In this document: positions 42,907-52,896 of the stretch, piece after piece
Position numbering within the stretch: the stretch's first letter is position 1
Layout: each line of letters begins with the position of its first letter
Assembly: GCA_027214385.1 (NCBI GenBank)
Contig: JAPVXR010000003.1
Location: forward strand, 248,001-312,000
Origin: Cryomorphaceae bacterium 1068
GTDB lineage: Bacteria; Bacteroidota; Bacteroidia; Flavobacteriales_D; Cryomorphaceae
DNA length: 64,000 nucleotides
Direction of reading: 5' to 3'
Translations under genes and position numbers: made by a program
The notes under the pieces: model-generated
Databases searched by the model: none
What the model was told of the DNA's origin: nothing
Seen by the model: only the letters and a program-made list of their open reading frames with translations

Positions 42907-45537
42907 ATGGCTGAAGAAGAAAAAGAAGATTTAAACGGACAAGAACCTGAGGGCTTTTTGGACGCTCGTACTGACGAGGAGGTAATACAGGTAAAAGGGC
43001 TGTATAAAAACTGGTTTCTGGATTACGCATCTTATGTTATTCTAGAAAGAGCTGTACCTGCCGTAAACGATGGCTTGAAGCCTGTTCAGCGCCGTATCCT
43101 TCATGCCATGAAGGATTTGGATGATGGGCGCTACAACAAGGTAGCCAACATCATCGGTCATACAATGAAATATCACCCTCACGGTGATGCCTCCATCGGA
43201 GACGCTCTGGTTCAACTAGGACAAAAAGATCTGCTGATCGATACCCAGGGAAACTGGGGAAATACTTTAACGGGTGATGGTTCGGCTGCACCGCGGTACA
43301 TCGAAGCACGCCTATCCAAGTTTGCGCTGGAAGTGGTCTTCAACCATAAGACCACTAAGTGGGGCTTGTCTTATGATGGTCGAAACAAAGAGCCTTTTTT
43401 CCTCCCTGTAAAGTTTCCGTTGCTACTCGCTCAAGGTGCTGAGGGCATTGCTGTGGGGCTTGCGTGTAAGATTCTTCCGCACAACTTCAATGAGCTCATT
43501 GATGCAAGTATTGGCATCCTCAGGGGAAAGAAGCCCAATATCCTGCCTGATTTTCCAAATGGCGGAATGGCTGATTTCACCAATTACAATGATGGTCTTC
43601 GAGGTGGCAAAGTTCGAATTCGAGCTAAAATGCGTCAGCAAGACAAGAAGACCTTAATCATCGACGAGATTCCCCATGGAACAACGACGGGCTCGTTGAT
43701 CGAAAGTATCATCAAAGCCAATGACAAAGGGAAGATTAAGATCAAGAAGATCGAGGACAATACTTCTGACAAAGCCGAAATCATAGTTCACCTTCCGCCG
43801 AATATCTCACCTGACAAAACCATGGATGCGCTTTATGCTTTCACGGATTGTGAAGTGAGTATTTCTCCTAACTCCTGTGTTATCGAAAACGAGAAGCCTC
43901 GATTTGTCGGGGTAAACGAAATTCTCAAAATCAATACCGAACAAACAGTTGAATTGCTCAAGCAAGAGCTGGATATACGCAAAAGCGAACTTGAGGAACA
44001 ATGGCATTTTTCATCGCTCGAGAAAATTTTCATCGAAAACCGAATATACCGTGATATAGAGGAAGCTGAGACTTGGGAAGAAGTGATTGGCAATATTGAT
44101 GAAGGTTTAAAGCCACATATCAAACATCTTAAAAGAGCTGTAACTGAAGATGATATTGTTCGCCTTACTGAAATCAGAATCAAGCGTATTTCCAAATTTG
44201 ATAAATTCAAGGCCGACGAAAAAATCGCTGGATTGGAAGCTGAACTTGAGGAGGTTCAGAATTACCTTGATAACTTGGTCGACTATGCCATCGACTATTA
44301 CAAAAAACTCAAAAAGAAGTACGGAGAAGGTCGAGACCGAAAAACAGAGATTAAAATTTTCGACAGCATTGAAGCCGCTAAAGTAGTCGTGGCCAATAAG
44401 AAGCTGTACGTTAATCGTGAAGAAGGCTTTATCGGATACGGATTGCGTAAAGATGAGTTTGTCTGCGACTGTTCTGACATTGACGATATCATCGTTTTCC
44501 GCAATGACGGCACCATGATGGTGACAAAAGTGGACACGAAGAAATTTGTGGGAAAGGATATTGTGCATGTAGGTGTCTGGAAAAAAGGGGACAAACGCAC
44601 CATTTACAATATGGTCTACCAAGACGGACCAAAAGGTGCTGCCTATGTAAAGCGGTTTCCTGTAAACAGCATTACGCGTGATAAAGAATACGACCTCACT
44701 GCAGGTAATAAAGGATCGAAGCTTCTCTATTTTACAGCAAACCCAAATGGTGAAGCAGAGGTCGTGCAAGTTCTTTTGCGCCCGAAGGCCAATTTGCGAA
44801 AGGCAAAATTTGATTACGACTTTGCCGATTTAGCGATAAAAGGTCGAGGTGCAAAGGGGAATACACTTTCGAAGCATCTGATCAGAAAGGTAGAAATGAA
44901 GGAAGAGGGAGCAAGTACCTTGGCTCCACGAAAAATTTGGTTTGATGATGTCGTCCAGCGTCTTAATCCCGACGGCAGAGGAACATTCTTAGGTTCGTTT
45001 AAAGGAGACAATAAAATACTATCGGTTTATCAAGGCGGTTACTACCGAATCAGCGGATATGATCTCAGCACCCGTTTTGACGAAGACTTGATTCTGATTG
45101 AAAAATTTGATCCTGAAATGGTTGTTACAGCCGTTTATTGGGAGGGAGAGAAGGAGCAGTATAATGTAAAGCGCTTCAACCCCGAGCTTTCGCAGAAGCC
45201 TGTTGAGTTTATTACTGAACACGAAAATTCAAGGTTGGAGTTTGCGACTACTCATCCGGCGCCCATTGCGAAAATTCAATTTGATAAACGAAGTGCAGAC
45301 CTCGAAGATGAGGAAGTTGAGCTAGCCGAATTCATTTCGGTAAAAGGTATTTCAGCAATGGGAAATCGACTTACACCGAATAAGGTGAAAGCGATTGACA
45401 GGATTGAACCTGAAATGCCTACAGAAGAACCTGATATTGAAGAAAACAAAGAAGGATTGAAATCCGATCAAGCCTCTGAAAACACAGAATCAGAAAATTC
45501 AGACGATTCGAGTGGAGGACAGGCTACGCTATTTTAG
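42907..45537 (+). CDS. parC: DNA topoisomerase IV subunit A
   Basis: Breakage-reunion subunit that decatenates chromosomes, 876 residues. The catalytic tyrosine is Y131 (AAPRYIEARL). At the quinolone-contact site the sequence is HPHGDASIGDA: Ala95 and Asp99 occupy the places of E. coli Ser80 and Glu84. The C-terminal half is an irregular beta-pinwheel without a clean GyrA box, followed by an acidic tail (EENKEGLKSDQASENTES). It begins 7 bp after parE. Its stop overlaps the convergent TPR gene by 4 bp (TTAG). Confidence 0.96.
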   Translation: MAEEEKEDLNGQEPEGFLDARTDEEVIQVKGLYKNWFLDYASYVILERAVPAVNDGLKPVQRRILHAMKDLDDGRYNKVANIIGHTMKYHPHGDASIGDALVQLGQKDLLIDTQGNWGNTLTGDGSAAPRYIEARLSKFALEVVFNHKTTKWGLSYDGRNKEPFFLPVKFPLLLAQGAEGIAVGLACKILPHNFNELIDASIGILRGKKPNILPDFPNGGMADFTNYNDGLRGGKVRIRAKMRQQDKKTLIIDEIPHGTTTGSLIESIIKANDKGKIKIKKIEDNTSDKAEIIVHLPPNISPDKTMDALYAFTDCEVSISPNSCVIENEKPRFVGVNEILKINTEQTVELLKQELDIRKSELEEQWHFSSLEKIFIENRIYRDIEEAETWEEVIGNIDEGLKPHIKHLKRAVTEDDIVRLTEIRIKRISKFDKFKADEKIAGLEAELEEVQNYLDNLVDYAIDYYKKLKKKYGEGRDRKTEIKIFDSIEAAKVVVANKKLYVNREEGFIGYGLRKDEFVCDCSDIDDIIVFRNDGTMMVTKVDTKKFVGKDIVHVGVWKKGDKRTIYNMVYQDGPKGAAYVKRFPVNSITRDKEYDLTAGNKGSKLLYFTANPNGEAEVVQVLLRPKANLRKAKFDYDFADLAIKGRGAKGNTLSKHLIRKVEMKEEGASTLAPRKIWFDDVVQRLNPDGRGTFLGSFKGDNKILSVYQGGYYRISGYDLSTRFDEDLILIEKFDPEMVVTAVYWEGEKEQYNVKRFNPELSQKPVEFITEHENSRLEFATTHPAPIAKIQFDKRSADLEDEEVELAEFISVKGISAMGNRLTPNKVKAIDRIEPEMPTEEPDIEENKEGLKSDQASENTESENSDDSSGGQATLF

Positions 45538-46493
45538 TCTTCTAGCATTTCAGGGCAATGGACAGCGACAAGAGCAGCCAGGGCACTTTCGCTTGCTTGA
45601 TCATAGCCTAGGTTAATTGCTTTGTCAAAGCACTTACAAGCTTTACTCGTTTCTTCTTCCATAGCGAGAAGAATTTCACCTTTACACTTGTACGCCAGAG
45701 GGTTAGTTCTATCACTTCGAATGGACTGGTTTATGTCCTCAAGAGCTCTGTCTGTCTCTCCTAGTTGAAAATATGCTAATGCCCTATTGCTCCTTGCGAG
45801 GGGCTCGGCCGGATCAAAAGTCAGTGCCATATTGCAATATTCAACAGATTGACGATAGTACTCGAGGTTATTATAGGTATAAGCTAGATTGATTAAAACC
45901 TCCAAATCTCTTGAATCATTAGTCAGAGCTTTCAATAAAAGAACTTCGGCCTGTTTAAAATCTCCTTGTCCCATTGCAATGAGAGCTGCTTTCTTAAATC
46001 CTCTATTGTTTGTGGTGTCCAGTTGGAGACTTTCAGAAAAGTATTCAAAGGCTTTGACCTCTTGATGTTTACTCAAAAAGACTTCACCTAATAAAGAACC
46101 TGCGCGTGCTTGTTCGTATTGACTTTCTGCCAAAATGTAGGCGATGTGTGCAACCATTAAGGCAGAATCCAATTCTTCATTGTACATGTGGCAAAGGCTC
46201 TTTCCAATCCAAGGTTCTACATTCATCGAATCAATACTCATGGCCACCTTAAAGTCTTGATATGCTTTTTTGTTTTTCTCTAAACCTAGGTAGACATGTC
46301 CTCTCTCCACATAATATTCGCACTGATCGGGTGCAAGCTCTATGGCTTTATTCATCATTTTTATGGCGCCCTGATAGTCAAGTTGTTGCTTCGATAACTT
46401 CGCCATCTGGTGAAAATCGTAATGTGTTTGACTCTGGCTTTGAGTATAGATCAGCAGAAAGAGAACTAGAAAAATCGAGCGGGGTGAGAACAT
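45534..46493 (-). CDS. Secreted tetratricopeptide-repeat protein
   Basis: Exported TPR protein of 319 residues. A signal peptide ending YTQSQSQ is followed by about eight 34-residue repeats, such as DYQGAIKMMNKAIELAPDQCEYYVERGHVYLGL and RQSVEYCNMALTFDPAEPLARSNRALAYFQLG. Such proteins act as scaffolds for protein-protein contacts in the periplasm, and the partner is not evident. The ATG at 46493 is consistent with the signal peptide. The gene diverges from the hydrolase gene across 63 bp and converges on parC. Confidence 0.85.
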   Translation of the reverse strand: MFSPRSIFLVLFLLIYTQSQSQTHYDFHQMAKLSKQQLDYQGAIKMMNKAIELAPDQCEYYVERGHVYLGLEKNKKAYQDFKVAMSIDSMNVEPWIGKSLCHMYNEELDSALMVAHIAYILAESQYEQARAGSLLGEVFLSKHQEVKAFEYFSESLQLDTTNNRGFKKAALIAMGQGDFKQAEVLLLKALTNDSRDLEVLINLAYTYNNLEYYRQSVEYCNMALTFDPAEPLARSNRALAYFQLGETDRALEDINQSIRSDRTNPLAYKCKGEILLAMEEETSKACKCFDKAINLGYDQASESALAALVAVHCPEMLED

Positions 46494-46556
46494 TTGGGTG
46501 ACTTATTTTATTTTATTGAGGCAATTTTTACGAAATTCAAGAGCTAATCATGGCTA

Positions 46557-47390
46557 ATGAAGTTTAAATCACTCTTCGTCGGCGCCTCAGGAAGGCGGTC
46601 AACTTTTGATATGACTTATTCTCCTATACGGAAAAATCAAGATTTAGTTATCTTCTGCCATGGTTATAAGGGGTTTAAGGACTGGGGGCCTTGGAATTTG
46701 GTCGCACAGCAATTTGCTTCATCAGGCTATGATTTTCTAAAATTCAATTTTTCGCACAATGGCGGAACCGTTGAAGATTCGATTGATTTCCCCGATACTG
46801 AAGCGTTCGCAAAAAACACTTATTCTAAAGAATTGGAAGACATCGGATACATCCTTAATAGAGTTGAAGGAGGTTTTCAAGTAAATGGTGAGTTGAGAAA
46901 ATATGATCAAATTCATTTAATCGGCCATAGTAGAGGAGGAGGTATGGCAATTCTGGCAGCCACTAAGTATGTTCAAATTGACAAACTCATAACTTGGGCA
47001 GCAGTTTCGGACTTTAGCAAACGCTTTAATTTCAACTTGGATAAGTGGAAATCTGACGGAGTTGCACATGTAAAGAATAGTCGCACAGGACAAATGCTTC
47101 CTCATAACTTCTCTTTTTATACCGATTTTATTGAACATCGGAATGAATTGGATATTCCCGTTGCAGCAAAAAAGGTCAAGATTCCTTGGCTTATTGCACA
47201 TGGTCAAAGTGACGAAGCTGTTTGTTTATCAAATGCAGACTATCTCAAGTCTTTGAATCAGGACGCAAAATTTCTGATTATCCAGAAAGCCGGTCACACA
47301 TTCGGGGGGACCCATCCATGGAAAGAAGAAACGCTTCCTACAAAATTGAAGGCATTAGCAGATCACACGATTGATTTTATTGCAGGTTAA
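46557..47390 (+). CDS. Alpha/beta hydrolase
   Basis: Cytoplasmic alpha/beta-hydrolase of 277 residues without signal peptide. The oxyanion loop is VIFCHGYKGFKDWG, the nucleophile elbow is GHSRGGG (Ser in HLIGHSRG), the acid is Asp in AHGQSDEAV and the histidine is in KAGHTFGG. The HGYKGFKDWGPWNLVAQQFA segment is characteristic of a dienelactone-hydrolase-like or BAAT-like group. The substrate is not called. The stop overlaps the tsaD stop by 4 bp (TTAA). Confidence 0.88.
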   Translation: MKFKSLFVGASGRRSTFDMTYSPIRKNQDLVIFCHGYKGFKDWGPWNLVAQQFASSGYDFLKFNFSHNGGTVEDSIDFPDTEAFAKNTYSKELEDIGYILNRVEGGFQVNGELRKYDQIHLIGHSRGGGMAILAATKYVQIDKLITWAAVSDFSKRFNFNLDKWKSDGVAHVKNSRTGQMLPHNFSFYTDFIEHRNELDIPVAAKKVKIPWLIAHGQSDEAVCLSNADYLKSLNQDAKFLIIQKAGHTFGGTHPWKEETLPTKLKALADHTIDFIAG

Positions 47391-48412
47391 TCCATTTTCC
47401 AGCGAGCTGTTGCAGCTACATCCATCTGGCCGGTCTCACCGGCAATTAGTTTATAATACCCTGCAATTGCGATCATAGCGCCATTGTCAGTGCAGTATTC
47501 CATCTTCGGAACATAAGTGGTCCAACCTAATTCTACAGCTTTCTCTTCAAGAGCTTTTCTCAATCCTCGGTTTGCCGATACGCCTCCGGCAAGCGCAATG
47601 TGTTTAAGACCTTGTTCTCGCGCTACTTCTACCAGCTCTTTCATCAGGATTTCGACGATGGTATACCTAACGGAAGCGCACAAATCTTCCAGATTCATTT
47701 TTACGAAATCAGGGTCCCGTCGTCTGTTTTTTTCGAGATAGTTGAGGATATTTGTTTTCAATCCGCTGAAACTGAAATTGTGACCGTTAACCTTGGGCCA
47801 CGAAAATATATGGGACAGCGGATCGCCCTTCTCTGCTAACTGATCAACCTCAGGCCCTCCCGGATATGGCAAGCCCATCATTTTTGCGGCTTTGTCAAAT
47901 GCTTCTCCCGCTGCGTCATCCATAGTCTCTCCCAAAATGATGAATGAATCGGCGTTTTGTACTTTGATCAGCTGAGTATGTCCACCACTTACAGTAAGGC
48001 ATAAAAATGGAAAAGGTGGAGTAGCACTTCCGTCATTGATGAAGTGCGCTAAAACATGGGCCTTCATATGATGTATCGGTAGCGCGGGAATACCCAATGA
48101 CTGAGCCATGCTCTTGGCAAATGAGCTGCCGACTAAAAGTGATCCTAGCAAACCCGGACCTCTTGTGTACGCAATGGCTGACAGCTCTTTAGCGTGAATA
48201 CCTGCCTCTTTCAAAGCAGCGTCGACAACTGGAATAATACTCTTTTGATGAGCCCGAGATGCGAGTTCGGGAACTACGCCTCCATATGCTTCGTGAATGG
48301 TTTGGGTGGCAACAACGTTGGCAAGAATTCTGTCATTCTTGATCACCGAAGCGGAAGTATCGTCGCAAGAAGATTCGATTCCCAATACAATAAAAGGCTC
48401 TCTCTCGTTCAA
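47387..48412 (-). CDS. tsaD: tRNA N6-adenosine threonylcarbamoyltransferase TsaD
   Basis: Catalytic subunit that transfers threonylcarbamoyl to A37 of ANN-decoding tRNAs, 341 residues. The ASKHA fold opens GIESSCDDTSASVI. The metal-binding HxxxH is H115-H119 (HMKAH), followed by TVSGGHTQLI, DDAAGEAFDKAAKMMGLPYPGGP and LAGGVSANRGLR. The frame starts at TTG 48412, the longest option consistent with the family. A TAGTTTTG box at 48445-48438 on the minus strand is the likely -7 element and lies inside the opposing tamB start. The partner genes tsaB, tsaC and tsaE are not in the window. Confidence 0.95.
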   Translation of the reverse strand: MNEREPFIVLGIESSCDDTSASVIKNDRILANVVATQTIHEAYGGVVPELASRAHQKSIIPVVDAALKEAGIHAKELSAIAYTRGPGLLGSLLVGSSFAKSMAQSLGIPALPIHHMKAHVLAHFINDGSATPPFPFLCLTVSGGHTQLIKVQNADSFIILGETMDDAAGEAFDKAAKMMGLPYPGGPEVDQLAEKGDPLSHIFSWPKVNGHNFSFSGLKTNILNYLEKNRRRDPDFVKMNLEDLCASVRYTIVEILMKELVEVAREQGLKHIALAGGVSANRGLRKALEEKAVELGWTTYVPKMEYCTDNGAMIAIAGYYKLIAGETGQMDVAATARWKMD

Positions 48413-48425
48413 AGGTGGTTGCGTT

Positions 48426-51400
48426 GTGTTAATTTCGCAAAACTACAAGGTTACGACAATTAAGAAACTCAAAAAAATAGCGATCGCATTAGGGATCATG
48501 ATTCTCTTGGTCACGCTTTTTTTGGCACTAGCCCTGAAGTCGAGCTTTGTTCAAACGAGACTCGCACGGGGAGCAGCTATTTATCTTTCGGGGCAACTCA
48601 ATGCCGAGGTTCAAGTAGAGAAATTGGATTTCAGGCCATTCAACGGTTTTACGTTAAAGGGCTTCCTGGTCAAGGACCAAAGATCAGACACCTTGCTCTT
48701 TGCGGAAACGCTTGAAACAGAAATTGAAAAACTGGATTTCAAAAAAGGAGTTTTTTCGTTCGAGGAACTGAATCTTACGAATGCCAAATTTTTCCTTTAC
48801 CGTATTGATTCCGCAGGTACTACAAATTTGGATTTTCTAACGGATTACTTCCGAACTGAAGAACCGACAAAGGACAAGAGCGGATCAGTTTCTCTCTTTG
48901 CCGAATCGCTGAATATAAAAGGCTCCCAATTCGTTTATGAAAATCTCTTCGGGCAGAACGCCGAGAACGGCATTGACTTCAACAACCTGAAAATAGTTTC
49001 AATTAATGCTCAATTCAGTGCTTTCAGAGCAGAAGGAGATTCGTTGAAAGTAGATATAAATCAACTGATTTTCGAAGAGCAATCAGGTTTTGGCGTCAAA
49101 GACTTTCAATCAAATCTGAAAATAGACTCTACAGGGATCTATGCCCATCAATTGTCATTGAAAACAGCCAATAGCAATATTCAAGGTAGAATAGGCCTTC
49201 TTCACGATTCCCTTCCTGACTATTCTGAGTTTATGACTTCCATTGAATGGGATGCTGAATTTTCTGCAAGTCAGGTCGATCTGCAGGATATAGGATACTT
49301 CACCAGTGGTTTATATGGTGTTGATGTGGATTTGATTGTTCATGGATTGATCAATGGGCCCATATCCAACCTCAATGGACGGCGCATGCTTATCCTTGCA
49401 GGTGATCGAACAGTGTTGCGCGGAGATATCGATCTAACGGGCTTACCCGATTTTGAAAATACCTTCATTGATTTCAGAATCGGAGAGCTCAGAACAGATT
49501 ATCAAGATCTTCTCAATATTGGGAGGGCTCTACCCATAGAGGAGTCATTGGCAGAGGTGTTGCCCATCGAAGTTGATCGAGCCGGAGATCTTATGTACAA
49601 TGGTTTTTTTACCGGATTCCCTCAGGATTTTGTGACATTCGGAACCCTTCAAACCGAAGCGGGCTCTTTTGGACTTGACCTTAACTTGGAGCGTGATACG
49701 ATTAAGGATGGGCTAAAATATGTAGGGGCGCTACAAGCGAATGCTGTTAATGCAGGCTTTTTATTTGATGTGGACAGCCTTGGGTTGGTATCAGGTGACT
49801 TCACTGTGAAGGCCTTTTCGCAAGAGACATTTGAATTTGCAGATATCCAAGGAACCATTACTGAGTTTGGCTATCGAGATTACAACTATCAGGACATTAC
49901 ATTGGATGGTAAATTATCGAAACAGCGGTTTTCAGGTTCGATCAGATCTGATGACCCGAATGTAGCGTTGAACTTCAAAGGCCTGGTAGATCTTTCTCAA
50001 GCTGTTCCATACTATGACTTTGATGCTGAGATTTTCAATCTAAATCTCACGGCCCTAAATATGGTCAATTTAAAACAAGAGTTGAGTGTCATGACCAATC
50101 TATCTCTTGATGGTCGTGGAAGTAGCATAGATAATGCTGCGGGGAAACTCGTAGCCACCCAAAGTCTTCTTTGCTATGGAGATAGTTCTGTAGCAATGAA
50201 TGATCTGGTATTTACCATATATGGAGATTCGATAAACCGAAAAGTGAGTTTCGATAGTGACATAGTTGATATATCCATCACAGGAGTTTTCAATCCATTA
50301 GAACTTCCTGATGCCTTTAGAAACCTTGTTGCCGAGGTGATGCCCTCTTTAGCAGAGCCAGTCCTTCTAGACGCAAAAGAAGTCTTTCAGTTTAGTATCA
50401 ATTATTCTACTGATAATGCTATTACATCTTTGCTGATTCCGGGCTTGAAAATCGATGCAAACACCTCGCTTTACGGAAGTTTCGATTCGGAGCAGAGAAA
50501 GCTTGAGCTATCCTTTTTAAGTCCGGGAGTTGACTACGGCAAGTTTTCGGTTGAAAACATTTCAGCTGATATGGGCAAGAATGGTGAAATCTTTAAGGGC
50601 AGAATATTCGCCAATAATTTTTTCATAGACAGTCTCAACTTTGGAAATCCCGATGTAGACATAGAAGCCTACAATGATTTTATAGAACTTAAAACAGGCT
50701 GGTTTGCGGCGACTGGAAATAACTCTGCAGAGCTCGAATTGCATGCGGACTTCTTCAGTAAGGACCACTTTATAGTGGAGCTTGAACCCGGATATTTCAA
50801 CATCAGAGATTTGAGATGGGATATTGATGAAAGAGCCATTTTTGAGAAAGATAGTACATCCATGATTTTCGATTCCTTTTTAATTCATTCAGGAGAGCAA
50901 ACGGTAATCTTGGACGGAAAAATAGGCCTGAGTCGATTAGACACCATCCATTTTAATATTGAAAACTTCGATTTGGCTTCTCTGGATTCGATGGGCCTCG
51001 GAATGCAGAAGGACATAGCGGGACTTGTTAATCTTAAAGGAGCTGTATCAAATTTCTACGAGTCAACTGCTATTGAAGCAGAGGGTGATGTTGAAAATTT
51101 TGTGTTTGGAAAACGGAGTATTGGCAATTTAATCTTCTCGAGCGCGTATCAAGGTGATTCGGAAGATTTGAAAATTAACGCTACTCTGGTTAACGAGGGT
51201 AGAAAGCTCGTAACTTTCGATGGAGTGTACAACACAAAAGGAGACGACGAGATGCATGGTGACTTAATTCTCGATGATTTTAACTTAGATATTTTGAATG
51301 AGCTTGGAATACCCCAAGTCTCAGATTTTTCAGGTAGAGCTGATGGACAGATTCAAGTTGAGGGTGTACTCGCAAAACCTCAACTAAAGGGCCATATTGA

Positions 51401-52877
51401 TTTTGATAAGGCCCTGTTCAAGATCGATTACCTCAATACGTATTTTGTCTTTGATGATCGCGTCAGGGTTGAACCTGATTTCTTTGGTATAGATTATAAG
51501 CCGCTTCTTGATTCAAAGGGAAACAAAGGTTTTGTGGTAGCTTCTGCCTTTCACGAGGACTTCGCAAATTGGTCATATGATATCAGTGCTGATGTCAATA
51601 ATTTCTACATTCTGAATACTACACGAGAAGAAAATAAACTCTATTTCGGTCAAGCTTTTGCTACAGGTTCCGTGCAGCTGGGTGGATATGAGGGTAAGCT
51701 GGAAGTCAATATCGATGCTACAACCGAAAAAGGTACAACGATCAATTTACCACTGGATGAAAATGAAGAAGTTGCCCTCGAGAATTTTGTGCACTTTGTA
51801 AATGAAGACAGAGAACTTGATACCGAGCGTGAAGTTGACCTTTCGGGTGTGAGTATGCGCTTGAATGTAGATGCCACTCCTGACGCTTTATTCCGAATCA
51901 TATTTGACGAGAAGTCAGGAGATATCCTCCAAGGAAGGGGTGCTGGAAAAATTTCTCTGGAAACCACAGAGTCAGGCGAGTTCAATATGTTCGGGCGGTA
52001 CGAGATTTTCAATGGAGATTACAATTTCACACTTAAAAGCCTGATTAGTAAAAGATTTAATTTGAGAGCTGGTGGAACTATCGGTTGGTATGGTGATCCT
52101 TATAATGCCGATTTGGATTTGTCGGCAGTGTACGCCATTCGAACTCCTCTTCAACCCATTATGATTGAAGATCAAAACATTTATCGTTCTCGAGAACTGG
52201 TAAATGTTTCGATGGCTCTTACAGGTAAGCTTCTTACGCCTTCCATCGGTTTTGAAATAGAATTACCTCAAGCAACTGAGAATGAGCGGACGCAGTTGGC
52301 AAGTGCTGTGAGTACCGTTAACCAGTTGAATCAGCAAGTATTCTCGCTTTTGATTCTAAACAAGTTTATCCCCATAGCAGCTCAAGATCAGGCAGGAACA
52401 GGAGTTGTTTCAGGTGTAGCTGCTTTTACCAATACAAGTACATCTGAATTTATCAGCAATCAATTGAGCGGATGGCTGAGCGAGATTAGCAACGAATTTG
52501 ATATAGGATTGAACTATCGTTCAGGCGATGTTATTACCAATCAAGAAATTGCCGTGGCCTTGAGCACTCAACTTTTTGATGAACGACTTTTGGTCAGCGG
52601 GAGTTTTGGCGTTACCCAAGCCACCGACGCTCAAATATCCCAAGGTCAAAGCGGAATACTAGGAGACTTCCTGCTTGAATACATGCTAACAAAGGATGGA
52701 AAAATCAGACTAAAAGTATTCAACGAAACCAATCCGTACGAAGTCTTCTCAACTTCTACCTCTATGTACACCCAAGGAGTCGGTTTAATTTATCAAGAAG
52801 ACTTTGATACCATTGATGAATTCTTCCGAAAAGTAGGGGAGTTGTTCAAAGACGATAAAGCTGAGGAGGTTCCTTAA
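48426..52877 (+). CDS. tamB: TamB-like envelope bridge protein (translocation and assembly module)
   Basis: Very large AsmA/TamB-family protein, about 1483 residues, anchored in the inner membrane by one helix (IAIALGIMILLVTLFLALAL, near residue 25). It is predicted to span the periplasm as a long hydrophobic beta-groove that carries phospholipid to the outer membrane. The C-terminal 350 residues are the DUF490/TamB translocation domain (GRGAGKISLETTESGEFNMFG, FNLRAGGTIGWYGDPYNADL). No ATG precedes the anchor downstream of tsaD; GTG at 48426 is my choice, and starts inside tsaD would be too long. The start is 13 bp from the opposing tsaD start, so the promoters overlap the neighbouring gene. 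No tamA (BamA-like) gene is adjacent. Confidence 0.9.
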   Translation: MLISQNYKVTTIKKLKKIAIALGIMILLVTLFLALALKSSFVQTRLARGAAIYLSGQLNAEVQVEKLDFRPFNGFTLKGFLVKDQRSDTLLFAETLETEIEKLDFKKGVFSFEELNLTNAKFFLYRIDSAGTTNLDFLTDYFRTEEPTKDKSGSVSLFAESLNIKGSQFVYENLFGQNAENGIDFNNLKIVSINAQFSAFRAEGDSLKVDINQLIFEEQSGFGVKDFQSNLKIDSTGIYAHQLSLKTANSNIQGRIGLLHDSLPDYSEFMTSIEWDAEFSASQVDLQDIGYFTSGLYGVDVDLIVHGLINGPISNLNGRRMLILAGDRTVLRGDIDLTGLPDFENTFIDFRIGELRTDYQDLLNIGRALPIEESLAEVLPIEVDRAGDLMYNGFFTGFPQDFVTFGTLQTEAGSFGLDLNLERDTIKDGLKYVGALQANAVNAGFLFDVDSLGLVSGDFTVKAFSQETFEFADIQGTITEFGYRDYNYQDITLDGKLSKQRFSGSIRSDDPNVALNFKGLVDLSQAVPYYDFDAEIFNLNLTALNMVNLKQELSVMTNLSLDGRGSSIDNAAGKLVATQSLLCYGDSSVAMNDLVFTIYGDSINRKVSFDSDIVDISITGVFNPLELPDAFRNLVAEVMPSLAEPVLLDAKEVFQFSINYSTDNAITSLLIPGLKIDANTSLYGSFDSEQRKLELSFLSPGVDYGKFSVENISADMGKNGEIFKGRIFANNFFIDSLNFGNPDVDIEAYNDFIELKTGWFAATGNNSAELELHADFFSKDHFIVELEPGYFNIRDLRWDIDERAIFEKDSTSMIFDSFLIHSGEQTVILDGKIGLSRLDTIHFNIENFDLASLDSMGLGMQKDIAGLVNLKGAVSNFYESTAIEAEGDVENFVFGKRSIGNLIFSSAYQGDSEDLKINATLVNEGRKLVTFDGVYNTKGDDEMHGDLILDDFNLDILNELGIPQVSDFSGRADGQIQVEGVLAKPQLKGHIDFDKALFKIDYLNTYFVFDDRVRVEPDFFGIDYKPLLDSKGNKGFVVASAFHEDFANWSYDISADVNNFYILNTTREENKLYFGQAFATGSVQLGGYEGKLEVNIDATTEKGTTINLPLDENEEVALENFVHFVNEDRELDTEREVDLSGVSMRLNVDATPDALFRIIFDEKSGDILQGRGAGKISLETTESGEFNMFGRYEIFNGDYNFTLKSLISKRFNLRAGGTIGWYGDPYNADLDLSAVYAIRTPLQPIMIEDQNIYRSRELVNVSMALTGKLLTPSIGFEIELPQATENERTQLASAVSTVNQLNQQVFSLLILNKFIPIAAQDQAGTGVVSGVAAFTNTSTSEFISNQLSGWLSEISNEFDIGLNYRSGDVITNQEIAVALSTQLFDERLLVSGSFGVTQATDAQISQGQSGILGDFLLEYMLTKDGKIRLKVFNETNPYEVFSTSTSMYTQGVGLIYQEDFDTIDEFFRKVGELFKDDKAEEVP
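48438..48445 (-). promoter_or_regulatory. Likely -7 box of tsaD inside the tamB start region
   Basis: TAGTTTTG on the minus strand, followed by CG, is an exact TAnnTTTG match and would start the tsaD transcript about 20 bases before its TTG. It overlaps the first codons of tamB. Confidence 0.4.
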
Positions 52878-52896
52878 ATCATTTGATAAATCTAAC

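Noticed and set aside
41019-45537. parE-parC pair as gyrB-gyrA
   Set aside because: A full gyrA with a GyrA box lies at 29871, and the 42907 product lacks a clean GyrA box and has ParC-type HPHGDASIGDA.
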